7,305 nt of DNA from an uncultured Alphaproteobacteria bacterium (GTDB taxonomy: Bacteria > Pseudomonadota > Alphaproteobacteria > Micropepsales > Micropepsaceae): assembly GCA_903922545.1 (NCBI GenBank), contig CAIXUE010000188.1:1-7305 (forward strand), read 5' to 3'. Below, in pieces: positions 6,683 through 7,305 of this stretch. Numbering within the stretch: the first letter of the stretch is position 1; the number at the start of each line of letters is the position of its first letter. A model generated the notes under the pieces. That model had not been told where the DNA came from and searched no databases. It worked only from the letters and a program-made list of their open reading frames with translations. A program made the position numbers and the translations under genes.

Positions 6683-6715
6683 CCTCCCCGAGCAAAGCGA
6701 GGGAGGCGCCAGCTT
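6674..6715. repeat. Second hairpin sharing an arm with the first, arm B
   Basis: AAGCTGGC (6674-6681) pairs with GCCAGCTT (6708-6715), and CCTCCC (6683-6688) with GGGAGG (6701-6706), across a single C/C mismatch. The stem has 14 base pairs and a loop of about 12 bases. The bases AAGCTGGC are also the right arm of the preceding hairpin, so in RNA the two folds exclude each other. Confidence 0.55.
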
Positions 6716-6804
6716 GCTTGCACGCGCAACGAACGTAAAAGCAAAAGCCTTTTAGCGCTTCGAGAACTGGAAGCTGCACAAGTAGCTGTTTTAACTAAAC
6801 TATT

Positions 6805-6850
6805 TGAAGCACTTTTTTTCTGTGAATGGTATGTGAAGACACTTTTTCAC
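6805..6850. repeat. Imperfect direct repeat in AT-rich stretch
   Basis: TGAAGCACTTTTT (6805-6817) recurs as TGAAGACACTTTTT (6834-6847), 29 bases apart, close to three helical turns. The second copy also carries the inverted pair GTGAA (6833-6837) and TTCAC (6846-6850). The surrounding 120 bases are clearly more AT-rich than the rest of the window. This could be an operator pair for argC or a relic of the neighbouring element. Confidence 0.35.
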
Positions 6851-6992
6851 CAACTGCAATCCCACGTCCAATCTATATCAATCCAAGAAAACTGAACAGC
6901 CCACACCTTCGCGATACACATGGCGATGAATGAACTCAGGCGAGCTGATGGCGGGCGGGCTGTTGCGCGGCGGCCAGCGCGTGGCTTCGGTA

Positions 6993-7305
6993 TTATTCAG
7001 TTCGGGAAATTGCTTTGGCCTGCCCTGCCCTCAAAATCGCGACAAAGCGTTCTTTCATCTGGTTGAAGAATGCTTGGGGAAGAAGGCCGTAAGCCACACT
7101 ATCCAGATTGCCTCCGATGGGTCTTAAATCGGGACCCGGCCACGCAAATCGGTTTGCTTCGGTGAGGATAACCCAAGATTTCTCACTATCGAGTCCCAGG
7201 CGCGTTTTTGTGGCTGACGGAATTTCTAGGGCAAAGGCTGGATTATCCGGAGGTGAATGAGTGATCGGTAAAACCGTGACCATGTCACTTCCCTCATCAT
7301 CGCGC
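6993..7305 (-). CDS. PemK-like growth-inhibitor family small protein (5' end beyond window)
   Basis: This frame is open to the right edge and gives 103 residues ending in AKAISRTE. It reads like a known small alphaproteobacterial family often labelled PemK-like plasmid-maintenance toxin or growth inhibitor. Recognisable pieces are VTVLPITHSPP, LEIPSATKTRLGLD, SWVILTEANRFAWPGPDLRP, SVAYGLLPQAFF and the C-terminal RAGQAKAISRTE. Family members as I recall them are about 140-150 residues, with a preceding segment of the type WADEHDAGREEG...KDRPAVV. The methionine at 7283 is therefore probably internal, because the frame continues upstream as RDDEGSD without a stop. The toxin label is borrowed from the family and weakly supported; the classic MazF catalytic residues cannot be checked here. 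Any partner gene would lie upstream, beyond the window. No terminator is obvious after the stop. Confidence 0.7.
   Translation of the reverse strand, partial: RDDEGSDMVTVLPITHSPPDNPAFALEIPSATKTRLGLDSEKSWVILTEANRFAWPGPDLRPIGGNLDSVAYGLLPQAFFNQMKERFVAILRAGQAKAISRTE

Larger units (their letters stand above)
6587..6992. other. Intergenic region upstream of argC, no convincing gene
   Basis: These 406 bases separate argC from the small gene at the right edge. From argC outward they contain the argC ribosome-binding site, an A/T-containing spacer, a pair of overlapping strong hairpins (6637-6715), a small hairpin AAAAGC...GCcTTTT (6737-6753), and an AT-rich stretch (about 6780-6900) with a direct repeat. 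The argC promoter should lie here. The best minus-strand match I see is TTCACA (6826-6821) and TAGTTT (6802-6797) with an 18-base spacer, which is weak. No tRNA is seen, nor any frame with protein-like composition. Confidence 0.6.

Noticed and set aside
6405..6779. 124-codon minus-strand frame overlapping the argC start
   Set aside because: Its unique part is a translation of the two hairpins, and the rest is a shifted reading of argC. It has no ribosome-binding site or family signature.
6930..7127. 65-codon plus-strand frame at the right side
   Set aside because: Two thirds is antisense to the PemK-like gene, and no Shine-Dalgarno or protein-like pattern is visible.
1..7305. CRISPR array, tRNA/rRNA, insertion sequence or transposase
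   Set aside because: No regularly spaced repeats, cloverleaf, rRNA-like sequence or transposase motif was found on either strand.

Overview
The window looks like ordinary chromosome from an alphaproteobacterium. The GC content is high, the class I polyhydroxyalkanoate (PHA) synthase has the catalytic spacing of Cupriavidus PhaC, and the AlaC-type aminotransferase, the OmpA-like lipoprotein with a 'GHASSRT' core and the short type 2 ArgC all read like alphaproteobacterial proteins. Genus cannot be assigned from the sequence alone.

Layout, left to right. Positions 1-881 (minus) hold most of an AlaC/LL-diaminopimelate-type aminotransferase whose C-terminus lies beyond the left edge. A hairpin at 952-989 separates it from an OmpA-family lipoprotein gene (1009-2328, minus) with a long Pro/Ala-rich linker. 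A roughly 250-base divergent regulatory region (2329-2579) carries a good minus-strand promoter, a UUCG-capped leader hairpin and three copies of AACCGGC. phaC (2580-4427, plus) follows, and its stop codon directly abuts the stop codon of the convergent PDZ-domain membrane protein gene (4428-5618, minus). That gene sits immediately downstream of argC (5636-6586, minus), and the two very likely share a transcript.

Positions 6587-6992 have no convincing gene. They contain two strong, overlapping and mutually exclusive hairpins (6637-6715) that look like a REP/MITE-type element or a leader structure for argC, then an AT-rich stretch with a direct repeat. The right edge (6993-7305, minus) is the 3' part of a small-protein gene resembling the PemK-like growth-inhibitor family common in alphaproteobacteria; its start is outside the window.

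The genes cover amino-acid metabolism (aminotransferase, arginine biosynthesis), carbon storage (PHA) and the cell envelope (lipoprotein, PDZ protein). They do not form one pathway. No convincing novel multi-gene system is visible. The points most worth following up are the hairpin element upstream of argC, the uncharacterised PDZ protein coupled to argC, the atypical OmpA-like domain, and the possible toxin at the edge.
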